Shown in pieces: positions 1 through 11,008 of a stretch of 64,000 bases of DNA. Both the position numbers and the translations under genes were made by a program. How positions within the stretch are numbered: the first letter of the stretch is position 1; each line of letters begins with the position of its first letter. This stretch comes from Tillus elongatus (taxonomy: Eukaryota > Arthropoda > Insecta > Coleoptera > Cleridae). The notes under the pieces were generated by a model. That model made no database searches and was not told where the DNA came from. It saw nothing but the letters and a program-made list of their open reading frames with translations. The stretch covers positions 26,472,739-26,536,738 of the forward strand of contig OZ023267.1 of NCBI GenBank assembly GCA_964006375.1, given 5' to 3'.

Positions 1-68
1 CCATTGATCTGGCATTTTGATAGTTAAATACAATAAGCCTTATATTCTTGAATTTGTCTCTAGTAGTA
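1..68. other. Flank of pogo element, no gene
   Basis: AT-rich flank with no recognisable feature. It ends in the TA at 67-68 that serves as target-site duplication of the adjacent transposon. Confidence 0.5.
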
Positions 69-488
69 GGGGAAAGTTACCTAAAATGGGATACTGTGGT
101 AAAATGGGATACCTTAATTATTTTGTAGTACATGCAACGCCATCTATTGAGGAATAGACCTAATACTCCCTATTAGTGTATTAGTAACGTACAGCAGTTT
201 GACCAAAATCGTGACGGGTGCAACGTCGCTAGGTAAGTTTTTAAGATTTTAACATATTTATTGTAAAACTTTAGATCTGCAAACATAAGCTTTTTGTCTT
301 TGTGGCCAATGAGATAAGGGCGTTAATTTTTTTAGCAGTTGCTAGGATATAAACGACTACTTAACGTATGAAATTGCAAGGTTATATTCTTACATGGAAA
401 ACGTACATGCATTGTTTGTTTACATGTTGATGTGTTGATAAAATGGGACGTGGTATGTGCTTCTAAAACGGGATGTATCCCATTTTAG
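69..488 (+). repeat. Left TIR and subterminal motif cluster
   Basis: The left inverted repeat is at 69-97. The motif TAAAATGGGA or its C variant recurs near 82-91, 100-109, 440-449 and 463-472, and in reverse orientation at 478-487. Such repeated subterminal motifs usually act as transposase binding sites. That role is inferred; the repetition is visible. Confidence 0.7.
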
Positions 489-594
489 AAACACAATGCT
501 CATATTCTGTTTTAATTTGAATTTGAATCTCTTGCGGTGGACATTATTTGTAGGTATTTTTTTTAATTTCAGAATCAAGTAATTCGTAGCAAAT

Positions 595-2491
595 ATGGCA
601 CCTCGGAAAACAACTCGTCAGTCTTGGTCCGAAGAAGCAATGGCGAAAGCAAATAGATCGGTTTCAAGTGGCAAATATGGTTACTTAAAAGCGGCAAAAA
701 AAATTTCGGTACCAGAGCACCCTTGAGCGGAGAGTGAAAAACTTGAACAAACGAATTACCGGGCATGATAAAGGTTTGGGAAGCAGACAACGAACTTTTT
801 CGCGCCAAATGGAACAACTAGTTGACTACGTAAAAACTATGGAGAGTATGCTTTTTGGATTAACGGCTACAGATGTGCGTAGGTTGGCGTTTCAGTTAGC
901 GGCCAGGAACAATTTGAAACACTATTTTAATGAAAATAAAAAAATGGCTGGCTGGGTTTGGCTCCGATCATTTATGAAAAGAAATCACCTGTCCCTAAGG
1001 AAACCTGAATCAACATCGGCTGCTCGCGCTAGGGGCTTCAATAGATCTGCGGTGCACAAATTTTTTGATTTGATGGAGCCCCTGCAAGATAGATACGCGT
1101 ATACACCATCTAGAATATTCAACGTCGATGAGACGGGCTTAACAACTGTACAGGGACGTCCATCCAAGGTGATTGCAATGAAAGGTAGAAAGCAAGTAGG
1201 AACGTTAACTTCAGCAGAACGGGGAACACTATGCACTGCGGTAATATGCATGAATGCTGCAGGGACATATGTTCCACCCATGGTCATTTTCCCACGAGTT
1301 CGGTTCAAGGAAGAGTTTTCGATTGGGCTACCACCCGAATCCATAGTTGCCTGCCATCCATCTGGTTGGATGCAATTGAATCTCTTTGAAAAGTGGTTTG
1401 ACCATTTTTTACAATATACCAATGCATCGAAGGAGAATCCTGCATTGCTTATAATGGACGGCCATAAAACTCATACCAAAAACATACCTGTCATAGAAAA
1501 AGCGAGGAATCACGGTGTTACATTATTGTGCTTACCACCACATTGTAGTCATCGCATGCAACCGCTTGATGTTTCTTTTATGGCACCTTTGTCGACATTC
1601 TACAGTCAAGAGGTTGAAATATTTCTAAGAAACAATCCAGGTAGAGTCGTTACAATTTACCAAATAGGGAGATTATTTGGAAAGGCCTTTCTAAGAGCAG
1701 AAACACCCAATAATGCAATTAATGGTTTTGAGAAAATTGGCTTATTTCCCGTTAATCGTCACGTTTTCACTAACGATATGTTTATAGCTGCTGATCCCAC
1801 TGATCAACCAGAGAATGAATCACGTCCAACAAAAGAGGGCTCACCAGAAAGAGAATCACCATTTCCAATCCGGCACCAAACACCACCTCCATCAACTTCG
1901 ACCCACACACAATCACAAGCAAAATCAACTAGTCCTCGTGAGTCAGATGACAACTTTTCGAGTGATGATGAACAACCTCTGGCCAATATTCTTCAAGATA
2001 GTGTTTCACCAGAAATGATTCAACCATACCCAAAAGCAGCATTAAGGCCTGCCAAAACTGCAAACAGAGGTAAAACTGCCATATTAACGAGCACACCTTA
2101 TAAGGATGAATTGAATGCCAGTATAGAGGCCAAACGACGTAAAGTGCCAACCAATAAATTGCCATCTTTGAAGGGAAAGGGACTATCAAATGGAAAATCA
2201 GTAAAGAAAATCTCCAAACCGCAAAAAAATAGTTCGACCGAAAAGAAGACTGATGAAGCAACAAACAAGACTAGAGACCAAAAAGATGTGAATGGGAAAA
2301 ACAAGACCAAAGACAAAAATACCGATGAAGAAAATCCCGTGTGCTTTTATTGTGAAGTAGATTTTCGAAGCAGCAAACCTGGTGACCAGTGGATTCAATG
2401 CAGTTTCTGCCATAGATGGGTCCACGAAGGTTGCGGTGTACCAGACAACGAAGCCATTGATTTCACATGCGATCTGTGCCTGCAAATATAG
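595..2491 (+). pseudogene. Pogo/Tigger-like transposase with C-terminal PHD finger, one frameshift
   Basis: This is a DDE transposase for cut-and-paste movement of the surrounding element. I place the start at ATG 595, because the peptide from there (MAPRKTTRQSWSEEAMAKA) is the usual pipsqueak-type helix-turn-helix N-terminus of Tigger/jerky proteins. A one-base frame change near 712-718 moves the reading frame. From 734 it is open for 585 codons to the stop at 2489. A CENP-B-like HTH follows at about residues 20-110 of the open part. The DDE_1 catalytic triad is then visible: D132 in FNVDETG, D242 in LLIMDGHK, and D279 in MQPLD, 36 residues after the second. A low-complexity, Ser/Lys-rich linker (about 330-530) leads to a C4HC3 PHD finger (about 535-582). 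The PHD module suggests chromatin reading, which is an inference. Apart from the frameshift, all key residues are present. Confidence 0.9.
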
Positions 2492-2734
2492 TCCCATTTT
2501 AGAAACACTACTGATCCCGTTTTAGATATATATGTTCCTAAAATGGGAAATTTGACTCGCTCAAAATAATATTTTTTGTTGTTCATGTTTAATACGTTTC
2601 ATATGTTATGTTTATTTTATGAATAAAGTTATGTTTGGTATATCCATTACGAGGGTTGTCCGTGATTTTGTACGTAAACTTTTTTTTAAAACCAGGTCCA
2701 AACACTAAGTATCCCATTTTAGATAACTTTCCCC
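2491..2734 (-). repeat. Right TIR and subterminal motif cluster
   Basis: Mirror image of the left cluster. The motif TCCCATTTTAG or its C variant occurs near 2492-2502 and 2515-2525, in the opposite orientation near 2538-2547, and within the right inverted repeat at 2710-2734. The transposase stop codon lies just before the first copy. Confidence 0.7.
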
Positions 2735-2736
2735 TA

Positions 2737-3795
2737 ATATTGCATTTCATGAAAACATACAGGGTGCTCAATTTAAAATAAAATGTTGATCATCATCGTG
2801 GAACATCCTGTATATCTATGCAGATGAGAATACCCCTACCTAGTCTGAAATATCATATTCCATAAACGCGAAAAAATTCGTCGTAATTGGCCCAGTCAAC
2901 ATGAAATATTCCAGACTTTTTTGCCAGCCTGTGTAGGCCGGACCCTATATAAGGTGCAAGAAGCAAATACCTATTTGTCTGACATAGTTTGATGCAAATT
3001 GACCCATTAGAATATTTTTCCTATGCAGAAAAAAAACCATGCATAAAAACTGTCATAATATTATTATCAAAGTTGTAGAATTAGTATAATAAACTTGTTA
3101 TAGAAGTTGGCTTTTTTATTAATATAATGGCATGGTAGTTTTAATGAGAGGTCGTTATAGCAGCAAGGCGGAATTCTCGTCGGGAAGTTTTTCACCCACC
3201 ATCCATTAGAACAAATTGACACCTGGTAGCTAAGGGGAGAGCTCAACACAGACTGTGCTGCCACCTCGTTATATTAACGACCGAGATTGATTCTCAACGG
3301 GAACGCCAGTTTTCATATCCTCAAACTTCTGCAATGTCTCCTATTTACATTAAAGCCATCAACAATGTCTTTTACCGGGAGGTTCCTCCACTAACTGCCA
3401 ACATACCTGGCGCCAAGTTTCATTCTCCTCCAAACAACGTTAACGCAACATAATGCAATTTCATGTGTCTTTAGAATAATTTAGTCAATAACAGCTTCGT
3501 TAATTATAACAGCCTAATACAATTTGACGTTCTTGTTTAACGGTGTTCTCTCGTGTCGCAGCTTTCATGAAGAAATCACCTTAGTCTGCTTTTAGTCTAC
3601 CGTTAGGCGTCTGAGTTAAAATAACATCATAGCTTTCACATTATTTAATACAATCTTTTGTTAGCACCTTTAAGCTTTTAACGATTAAATTAAACTACAC
3701 CGCATTTTACGTTCGGCGTTGCCGAATGTCGAAATCCATTACAATCTTTGACCAATCTCGCATGAACCAAACAAAACAATGTCAAACAAAAAAAG
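2737..3795. other. No gene seen; AT-rich intergenic
   Basis: No ORF here resembles a known protein. A tiny segment at about 2759-2815 begins TACAGGGTG and ends CATCCTGTA, like the ends of a collapsed TA-inserting MITE, but it is too short to call firmly. Confidence 0.4.
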
Positions 3796-4563
<768 letters not shown>

Positions 4564-4871
4564 GGCCAATTATTTTTTCATAGTAATGATCTGGCACATA
4601 ATATATTATTATAACTTTTTTTTCTTGTAACATTTTGGTAGGTAGCTTACCTATGATGATATGAACCCACGTACCAAATTTAGTTGCCCTTACTTTGTTA
4701 ATTATGAAGATATAAATTTTTTTCGAATGAAAACACAAAATCTTTCCGGAAAACCTCGTCTGATTTTTCTGACTAACGAACTTGTACAAGCCATTTACAA
4801 AAGGAAGATGTGTGCTAAATTTTATCGAAATCAGTCCATTATTTTTCGAGTTATCGGTTTGATAAGTATAT
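4564..4871 (+). repeat. Family A repeat, copy 3 (partial)
   Basis: Begins inside the family at TTTTTCATAGTAATGATC, keeps the body including CTGACTAACGAACTTG, and ends at a shortened ATCGGTTTGATAAG where other copies enter a TA array. Confidence 0.7.
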
Positions 4872-4872
4872 A

Positions 4873-5256
<384 letters not shown>

Positions 5257-5269
5257 TTTTATAGCGGGG

Positions 5270-5312
5270 GACACAGATCGGTGTTTTCCTTGGCAAAACT
5301 CATCAGTGTGTC
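5270..5312 (-). ncRNA. Degenerate type I hammerhead ribozyme, copy 1
   Basis: Read on the minus strand, this has a perfect 6-bp stem I (GACACA at 5312-5307 with UGUGUC at 5275-5270), the invariant core CUGAUGAG and a stem II region. The second core strand GGACGAAAC has lost its CG, leaving GGAAAAC. A candidate cleavage triplet AUC directly precedes the 3' strand of stem I. With G12 lost, it is probably inactive. Confidence 0.6.
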
Positions 5313-5543
5313 ATACATATGCTCTAAAAAGTCGTCCTAAAGCAGACATTGCCATCATATGCGAGGAGAGTAGCGCAAAGCGCCATCTATACACACAGTA
5401 CAGCAAGAAGGAAGCTGTGGGAAGAAGAGAGCGAGCAAAAATAACTACTCCTCCAGCTAATACCACGACAGACAGTGAATCACATCACTCGCTAGTCACC
5501 ATCATTCCAGCGCTGTATGGAATGGGGTATGATGTATAATAGG

Positions 5544-5586
5544 AAACATTTGCCGGTTTCGTCCTTGTCAGGACTCATCAATATGT
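5544..5586 (-). ncRNA. Degenerate type I hammerhead ribozyme, copy 2
   Basis: On the minus strand this reads UUGAUGAG, then a UCC/GGA stem II with loop UGACAA, then CGAAAC. The GAAA strand and stem II are intact. The first core base C3 has become U, and the cleavage triplet is altered. Stem I is ACAU/AUGU, different in sequence from copy 1 but still paired, which supports a real structure. The lesions are complementary to those of copy 1. Confidence 0.6.
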
Positions 5587-5665
5587 AATACCTATGATAC
5601 AATAGATTGGCCCTATGGCAGGCATTGTCATAATATTCAATGAAGAATAGCGCAAAGTGCCCATT

Positions 5666-5956
5666 TCTTATTTTGTCGCGGTTCTAGACTTTCACAGCAG
5701 CCTCTACATGTAATATAACCTATACAATTATTTATATACAATTAAAACGTGAATTTATCAATAAGGTCTTAAAATGCTAGATACAATTAATGAAAAATTA
5801 ATGCTACTTATGTAGCATACACGTGTAAGAGATAGAAAAGGCTCCGTTATCACGTTTACATTCAAAATAGATTACTAGTGATGCTACCATTTCGTGAGCA
5901 TGATTTGCTAAGGTTCTAGGCTTTGAAGTAGATATTTCAATAAATAGCGTTAACGT
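5666..5956. other. No gene seen
   Basis: AT-rich sequence between the hammerhead repeat and the RTE insertion. The minus-strand reading frame in this part shows no family features. Confidence 0.4.
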
Positions 5957-7134
5957 GGAACCTGTATAGGCTCTCTTCTCTCTCAACGTTCTCACACAGC
6001 GATGCAGAGACATGAATGTTGATATATACGCCTGCTTTATTGACTACCGAAAAGCTTTCGACTGTGTCTCGCAACAGAAGCTCATTGAGATCCTAAAATA
6101 CACCGGAGTCAATGCGGGAGATCTGAACATCATCACGCAGCTGTACTGGCATCAGACTGCGGAGATTAGGATAGAGGGCATAACATCCGAAGAAAGAAAA
6201 ATCAGAAGGGGTGTTAGACAAGGATGTGTCCTGTCCCCTCTACTCTTCAACATATACTCGGAGGTGGTGTTCCGGGAGGCACTGGAGAATGTGAAAGAGG
6301 GCGTTAAAATCAAAGGCACCCTTATTAATAATATACGATTCGCCCCGAAGATACGGTCGTGGTCGCTGACATCCTACCACATCTCCAGAATATGATGGAC
6401 CTCCTCGTTGAGCATAGCACACGATATGGTTTACACATAAACGTTGCCAAGACCAAGGTGGTTGTGTTCTCCAGGGCACCAAGACGGGCAATCCTTCAAA
6501 TTAACAACCAGGTTGTGGAACAGGTGCCGCCCGTGAAATACCTTGGAGCCATCGTCAACGAGAACAGTGACCCTAAAATGGAAATCAAATCAAGGATAGA
6601 ACAGGCCAGAAGGACATTTATCTCCATGAAGAAACTCTTCACCAGTAGAGACCTAAACCTGCAGCTTCGCATACGTATATGGCGCTGCTATATCTTCCCA
6701 GTGCTACTCTATAGCTCCGAGAGCTGGACATTCTGCCAATTAATGGAGAGCTGCATTGACGCCTTTGAGATGTACTTGTATCGCCGTATACTGCGTATAT
6801 CCTGGGTAGAAAGGATAACCAACGAGGAAGTGCTAAGGAGAATAGGTAAAGGCAAAGAACTGCTGACAACCATCAAAGAACGAAAGCTCCAATACATCGG
6901 GCACATTATGAGGGGGGAGCGGTACGAGCTCCTCCGACTCCTCATCGAAGGAAAGATCGAGGGCAAACGATCTGTGGGCAGACGGCAGAGCTCATGGCTG
7001 AAAGATCTGCGTCGATGGTTCGGACGGACATCTGTGGAGATTTTCAGAGGTGCGGTATCACGCACCATTATAGCCAGTTGGATCGCCAACCTTCGTAGGG
7101 AGACGGCGTCTTAAGAAGAAGAAGGAACCTGTAT
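5957..7134 (+). mobile_element. 5'-truncated RTE-like LINE with 11-bp target duplication
   Basis: The direct repeat GGAACCTGTAT occurs at 5957-5967 and 7124-7134, flanking a LINE fragment that lacks its 5' end. The 3' end finishes in a short GAA repeat right after the stop codon. Target duplication, 5' truncation and a simple-repeat tail together indicate target-primed reverse transcription. Confidence 0.85.
5968..7114 (+). pseudogene. RTE-clade-like reverse transcriptase, C-terminal part, frameshifted
   Basis: This is the palm-to-C-terminus region of a LINE ORF2. The upstream frame reads LNVLTQRCRDMNVDIYACF, then DYRKAFDCV (RT motif A) and IRRGVRQGCVLSPLLFN (motif B). At the catalytic YADD site (about 6339-6352) the sequence has FA, two extra bases, then ED, so the frame shifts and the aspartate pair is lost. 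From 6359 the frame is open to the stop at 7114 and carries KYLGAIVN, the thumb, and a typical C-terminal GHIMRGERYELL...IEGKIEGKRSVGRRQ segment. It resembles insect endonuclease-reverse transcriptases of the RTE group; the clade is inferred from memory of those motifs. The copy is dead because of the catalytic-site lesion. Confidence 0.87.
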
Positions 7135-7873
7135 TAGTCCCAGAAAGAACAACCTTAAATGTTTATTGCGATCAGAAATAAACAAACAACTATCAATTCA
7201 TGGTAAACGTAGGCACACTAATTTGTTTACTTTTCATAATTATGCGATTTCGCTACGTCGTGAACGGTTGCCAAGTTATAGGATTGAAATTTTGATTTCA
7301 GCTGTAATGTGATATATGAATCTACTTTGAGAACTTTTTTTTTTTCATTTCTGAACGTCACACAGTCTCGGATAGACATCACTAAACATTTAATTAAAGG
7401 CTCCTCACCAGACAACAAATTTATTGATTTAATTACTTCCCAACGCGTTTCGACCTCCAAGAGGTCATCCTCAGGCGACAAGTCTATAATCGCAATAAGA
7501 AAGATGTGTCAGAAAAACATTCGTTTTTCCGGTAGGCAATTGTGCACGTTATAATGTATAATGTATAATGTATATATTAACAATGAAACAGGCCAATGTC
7601 ACCTGAATGACACAGGGATGTTCATGTACGTCAAAAAATTAACAATAAGAACGACAATAGCACACACAATAAGCATAACAATTAAGGAAAATTTTTCCTT
7701 AAATAATACAAAACAAAGATACTTATAAAACACACTTATAACAGATCCAATTCCAATATTGTTTTTTAGAGTCACCAGGTGCACTAGGTTTATAGTTTAT
7801 ACTATGGCAACTACACTACAAACAAAGTGTTCATATTATAAGAATTTAAAAACAGAAGATAGTTAATGGTAGT
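7135..7873. other. No gene seen; stem-loop of Penelope-like type
   Basis: No protein is recognised. At 7452-7466 there is a GACCTC/GAGGTC stem-loop. On the minus strand it is preceded by CCTGAGGAT and followed by GAAACGCG, an arrangement common near the ends of Penelope-like elements. The region from about 7560 may include the 3' untranslated part of the downstream minus-strand LINE. TAATGTATAA is repeated at 7551-7576. Confidence 0.4.
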
Positions 7874-10273
7874 TTATGTGTAAAAATCATCCACCGAGTA
7901 GCACGTCTTGTTTATAAGAATCGTTTTCACTTTTTTTTTAAAAGCTGGTAAAGTATCAACATTCCGTACATCTTCCAGCAACGCATTATACAACTTGCAG
8001 CCATTGTAAAACAGTGATTTTTGGTACAGAGCTGTGCGATGTTTGTCAGTTTGCAGGTTATTTCTACCTCTTGTGGTATATCCATGTTCCACTGCATTGC
8101 GTGTGTATTTGGTTTTGTTTTGAAAAACATGGGTTAGCACTTCCATGATGTATATGCTGGGGAGTGTAAGGATACCCTGTTCCTTAAAAGTGTTTCTGCA
8201 AGTGTGTCTATGAGGGATATTGAATATGATCCTCATCACTTGCTTTTGTTGTTTAAAAACTCGGTTTACTTCACTTGCTAATCCCCAGTGCGTAATACCA
8301 AACCTTAGTTGTGAGTAGAAACACGCATAATACAGTGACAACACAGTAAAGGTACTGCATCTTTGGGTAAGTGTTCTTATTGCATATGTAACGGATGAGA
8401 TTCGCGAGCAAAATTCATCGATGTGAACATTCCATTTTAACTCACTATCGATATGAAGTCCTAGTAGTTTTGTAGATGGCTGCAAGGTTACAGTTTGGCC
8501 ATCAAGTTCTACGCTTTGTACAGTACCTTTTTTTGATTTAGAAGATTTAAAAAACACGCAAGCTGTTTTATCCTTGTTAAGTGCAAGCTTGTTTTTATCG
8601 ACCCAATTGGTTAGACTTTTGAGGGTTTTGTCAGAATCAGCCATAATGTGCTCAACACTATGTCCACCTATCAAAAAGTTGGTATCATCGGCATAGGAGG
8701 CGACCGTTCTTTTGTTATCTGGATTGATGTTGTTTTCAGATTGGTGCGTGATGTACTGAAGTAGGCTGTTGGCATAGATAATGTACAGCGTAGGTCCAAG
8801 AACTGTTCCTTGCGGCACCCCAACCGTTACTTCAAAAGTCCTAGATAAGTAAGTGTTGGTAGAGTTAGATATTACAACTCTTTGTGTTCTGTCTGAAAGA
8901 TAGCTTCTGAACCAGTCCAGTGCGGTGCCCGTCACTCCATACCTACACAGTGAACATATAAGGATCTCATGATTCACACAGTCGAAGGCTTTGGAAAAGT
9001 CCACAAAAACTCCCAGCGCTACCTCTTTTTTGTCAATGTGTTCGACAATTTGCTCCACAAACTCAACAATTGCAGTTTCAGTGCTTCGTGCTTGCCGAAA
9101 GCCATGTTGATATGGCGAAAGAAGTTTATTATCAGCAAGATAGGTTGTCAGCTTGTTATTGACTATTTTTTCGAGGGTTTTTGCGAAAGTTGGTGTTAGG
9201 CTGATTTGTCTGTAGCTTGAATAATCCGCGGGATCACCCTTTTTATATGTCGGTTTTGTGTATGCTTCGTTCATTTTTGATGGAACGATACCCCTAGATA
9301 ATGAAATGTTATATATATGTGACAGTGGTAAAGAAACAACAAACCTGTAGCGCTTAAGCAATGTGCTTGATACCTCGTCCGGCCCTGCAGAGCTAGATGA
9401 TTTGAGGGTATTTATTGCGTTTAGGACATCCTCTTGAGTAACAGGTGGGAATTTAAATTGGGTGCTCACTTGTGGTGTTATCCCCGCAACAAATGCTATA
9501 TCTACCGCAGCAGGCAGATGAGCAGTTGCTTTTTGAGCAGCAGATGAGAAGAAGTCTCCAAACTGGTCTGGGAGGTCCGCATGTATGACAGGGTATTCAG
9601 TTTTACATCTTACATTCCTCCCTGTTAGTTCGTCTATGGTTTTCCACATAGTTTTGCTCTTGTTGTTGCTGCGGCTGATAGCTTTGTCGAGTTCGGCTTT
9701 CCCTACATCTGCGATCAGCTGTTTATATTGTGCATTTACTTTTTTGAAGATAGGCTTAAATGCTGAAAAATGCTGGGCAAACTCACCATATAGAGCAACG
9801 ACCTCCTTCATCTCCCTAACTTCTGTCGTTGCAGGAGCTCTACGTTTCTTACCGATTTTAACTTCCCTAATGGGAAAACATGCATTAAAGTGGTTGTTGA
9901 ATGTTTCCAGGAAATTATTATAAGCAACTTCGGGGGATGTCTCTTGAAGTACGTTTGTCCATGTCTCATGTTGAAGCAGTCCGATGAAGGCGTCTATATT
10001 GGCCCCGCTGATTATTCGTTTAGCAACTGTTATTCCGCTCGTGCTACACTTGGCATTGGGGATCCGTATGAGCACTGCATGATGGTCACCAAGGAATGTT
10101 TTCAATGTATTAGCTGAGAATTTAGGTAAGGTCCTTTCACTAACAAGGAAATTGTCAATGGATGTAGATGATGTAGGCGTCACACGTGTAGGATCGTGTA
10201 CGGTGATTTTCATGCCGTTAGAGCACAGTGATGACAAGATATTCTCTACAGAAAAGTTAAAATCACAAGTCAC
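7874..10273 (-). CDS. Non-LTR retrotransposon ORF2 (partial EN + intact RT), Jockey/CR1-like
   Basis: An open frame of 799 residues on the minus strand. The first ~75 residues are the end of an APE-type endonuclease: CDFNFS corresponds to the family GDFN motif, and DHHAVLI to the terminal SDHxxL motif. A linker follows to about residue 300. The RT domain then shows PDEVSSTLL, LTPTFAKTLEKI, the fingers motif QHGFRQARST, motif A VDFSKAFDCVNH, motif B GVPQGTVLGP and the catalytic SYADDTNFLI. C-terminal thumb and LINE tail sequence runs to the stop at 7874. The listed start is not a real initiation codon: the element is truncated or broken upstream, and an in-frame stop lies about 30 bp further out. 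The RT frame has no interruption, unusual in this window, so this is a comparatively young copy, lacking most of its EN and any ORF1. Confidence 0.9.
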   Translation of the reverse strand: MTCDFNFSVENILSSLCSNGMKITVHDPTRVTPTSSTSIDNFLVSERTLPKFSANTLKTFLGDHHAVLIRIPNAKCSTSGITVAKRIISGANIDAFIGLLQHETWTNVLQETSPEVAYNNFLETFNNHFNACFPIREVKIGKKRRAPATTEVREMKEVVALYGEFAQHFSAFKPIFKKVNAQYKQLIADVGKAELDKAISRSNNKSKTMWKTIDELTGRNVRCKTEYPVIHADLPDQFGDFFSSAAQKATAHLPAAVDIAFVAGITPQVSTQFKFPPVTQEDVLNAINTLKSSSSAGPDEVSSTLLKRYRFVVSLPLSHIYNISLSRGIVPSKMNEAYTKPTYKKGDPADYSSYRQISLTPTFAKTLEKIVNNKLTTYLADNKLLSPYQHGFRQARSTETAIVEFVEQIVEHIDKKEVALGVFVDFSKAFDCVNHEILICSLCRYGVTGTALDWFRSYLSDRTQRVVISNSTNTYLSRTFEVTVGVPQGTVLGPTLYIIYANSLLQYITHQSENNINPDNKRTVASYADDTNFLIGGHSVEHIMADSDKTLKSLTNWVDKNKLALNKDKTACVFFKSSKSKKGTVQSVELDGQTVTLQPSTKLLGLHIDSELKWNVHIDEFCSRISSVTYAIRTLTQRCSTFTVLSLYYACFYSQLRFGITHWGLASEVNRVFKQQKQVMRIIFNIPHRHTCRNTFKEQGILTLPSIYIMEVLTHVFQNKTKYTRNAVEHGYTTRGRNNLQTDKHRTALYQKSLFYNGCKLYNALLEDVRNVDTLPAFKKKVKTILINKTCYSVDDFYT

Positions 10274-10291
10274 ACAGTAAAATGTTAACCA

Positions 10292-11008
10292 ACAGTCAAG
10301 CTAAAATCTGAGAGAGCTACAAAATGACACAATCAGATACAGTAACACAAGCTAAAAAACTATGTTAAAGCTAAAACATGCAATTAAAAGTCAAGTTAAA
10401 CCAAATACCAAAGCAAAAATGAAAAACGTTGAAAGCTACAAGATTGTAAAAGTCTATTGTCTGAAACAATTTAGTACTCAAATCTATTGTAGAAAACAAA
10501 GCAGGCCAATGAGTAAAGCTGACAGGTCAAACAACACAAGCAGGCAGGCACAATCAAGCAGAAACCCAATGAGAACCACAAATTTAAAGAAATTTATGAA
10601 AAATTACTAGTGAACAGAACAAAATGGACACCACTTACTTGAACAATTTTAAAAAAATTGTACTTGAAACTATACAAAAGGTTCAACAGACCAAAACTTC
10701 ATCCTTTGTACCACGGGCCCTGCAACACTACATCTGAATTCGCCAGAAAATTTGTCTCTAAACAAAAATCAATAAGAAAGATCGGCGATCTAAAAAACAA
10801 CAGCATTATTGAGGGGCAGCCATTATTCTACCTTGAACAGGCCGGGGGCAACGGCGCAGGTGCAGAAGAGTGAATGAGAAACAAATGTCAAAAGCATAAT
10901 ATGTCAATGACAAATAGAGTAGGAAATGGAAGGAGAGCCACAGAGCAGCCGTCTTCAAGACATCATACTTCTGGTCAAATAGAAAACCATAGAGTTCAGC
11001 AGCTCTTA
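10292..11008. other. No gene seen; A-rich on plus strand
   Basis: Upstream of the LINE frame. Short plus-strand frames at 10362-10610 and 10658-10873 are Lys/Asn-rich with no recognisable motif. The 5' region of the LINE may extend into it, but I cannot identify ORF1. Confidence 0.35.

Larger units (their letters stand above)
69..2734 (+). mobile_element. Complete pogo/Tigger-like DNA transposon
   Basis: A 2,666-bp element bounded by terminal inverted repeats. The left end starts GGGGAAAGTTACCTAAAATG, and the right end, read on the minus strand, starts GGGGAAAGTTATCTAAAATG. TA lies immediately outside both ends (67-68 and 2735-2736), the expected target duplication of the Tc1/mariner/pogo superfamily. 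It contains one transposase gene on the plus strand. The ends and body are well preserved, and the only clear lesion is one frameshift near the start of the gene, so the insertion looks fairly young. Element boundaries are seen directly; the class assignment rests on the encoded protein and the TA duplication. Confidence 0.93.
5263..5665 (-). repeat. 275-bp tandem repeat with hammerhead motifs (retrozyme-like)
   Basis: Two diverged copies of the same sequence are offset by 275 bp, as measured between the CTCATCA motifs at 5299 and 5574. Shared blocks include the hammerhead region, a GACATTGCCATCATAT-like block and TAGCGCAAAG. The second copy is truncated at about 5665. Tandem monomers of a few hundred bp that each carry a type I hammerhead are the hallmark of retrozymes and of hammerhead satellite DNAs. 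The repeat and motifs are seen here; the retrozyme assignment is inference. Confidence 0.6.

Noticed and set aside
985..1422. 145-codon minus-strand frame opposite the pogo transposase
   Set aside because: It is the antisense shadow of the transposase catalytic domain and has no independent motif.
7431..7481. Minus-strand CUGAGGAU-GACCUC/GAGGUC-GAAACG as a hammerhead ribozyme
   Set aside because: Close to the consensus, but an extra U separates the core from stem II and no stem I partner or cleavage triplet could be placed. Kept as a Penelope-type stem-loop only.
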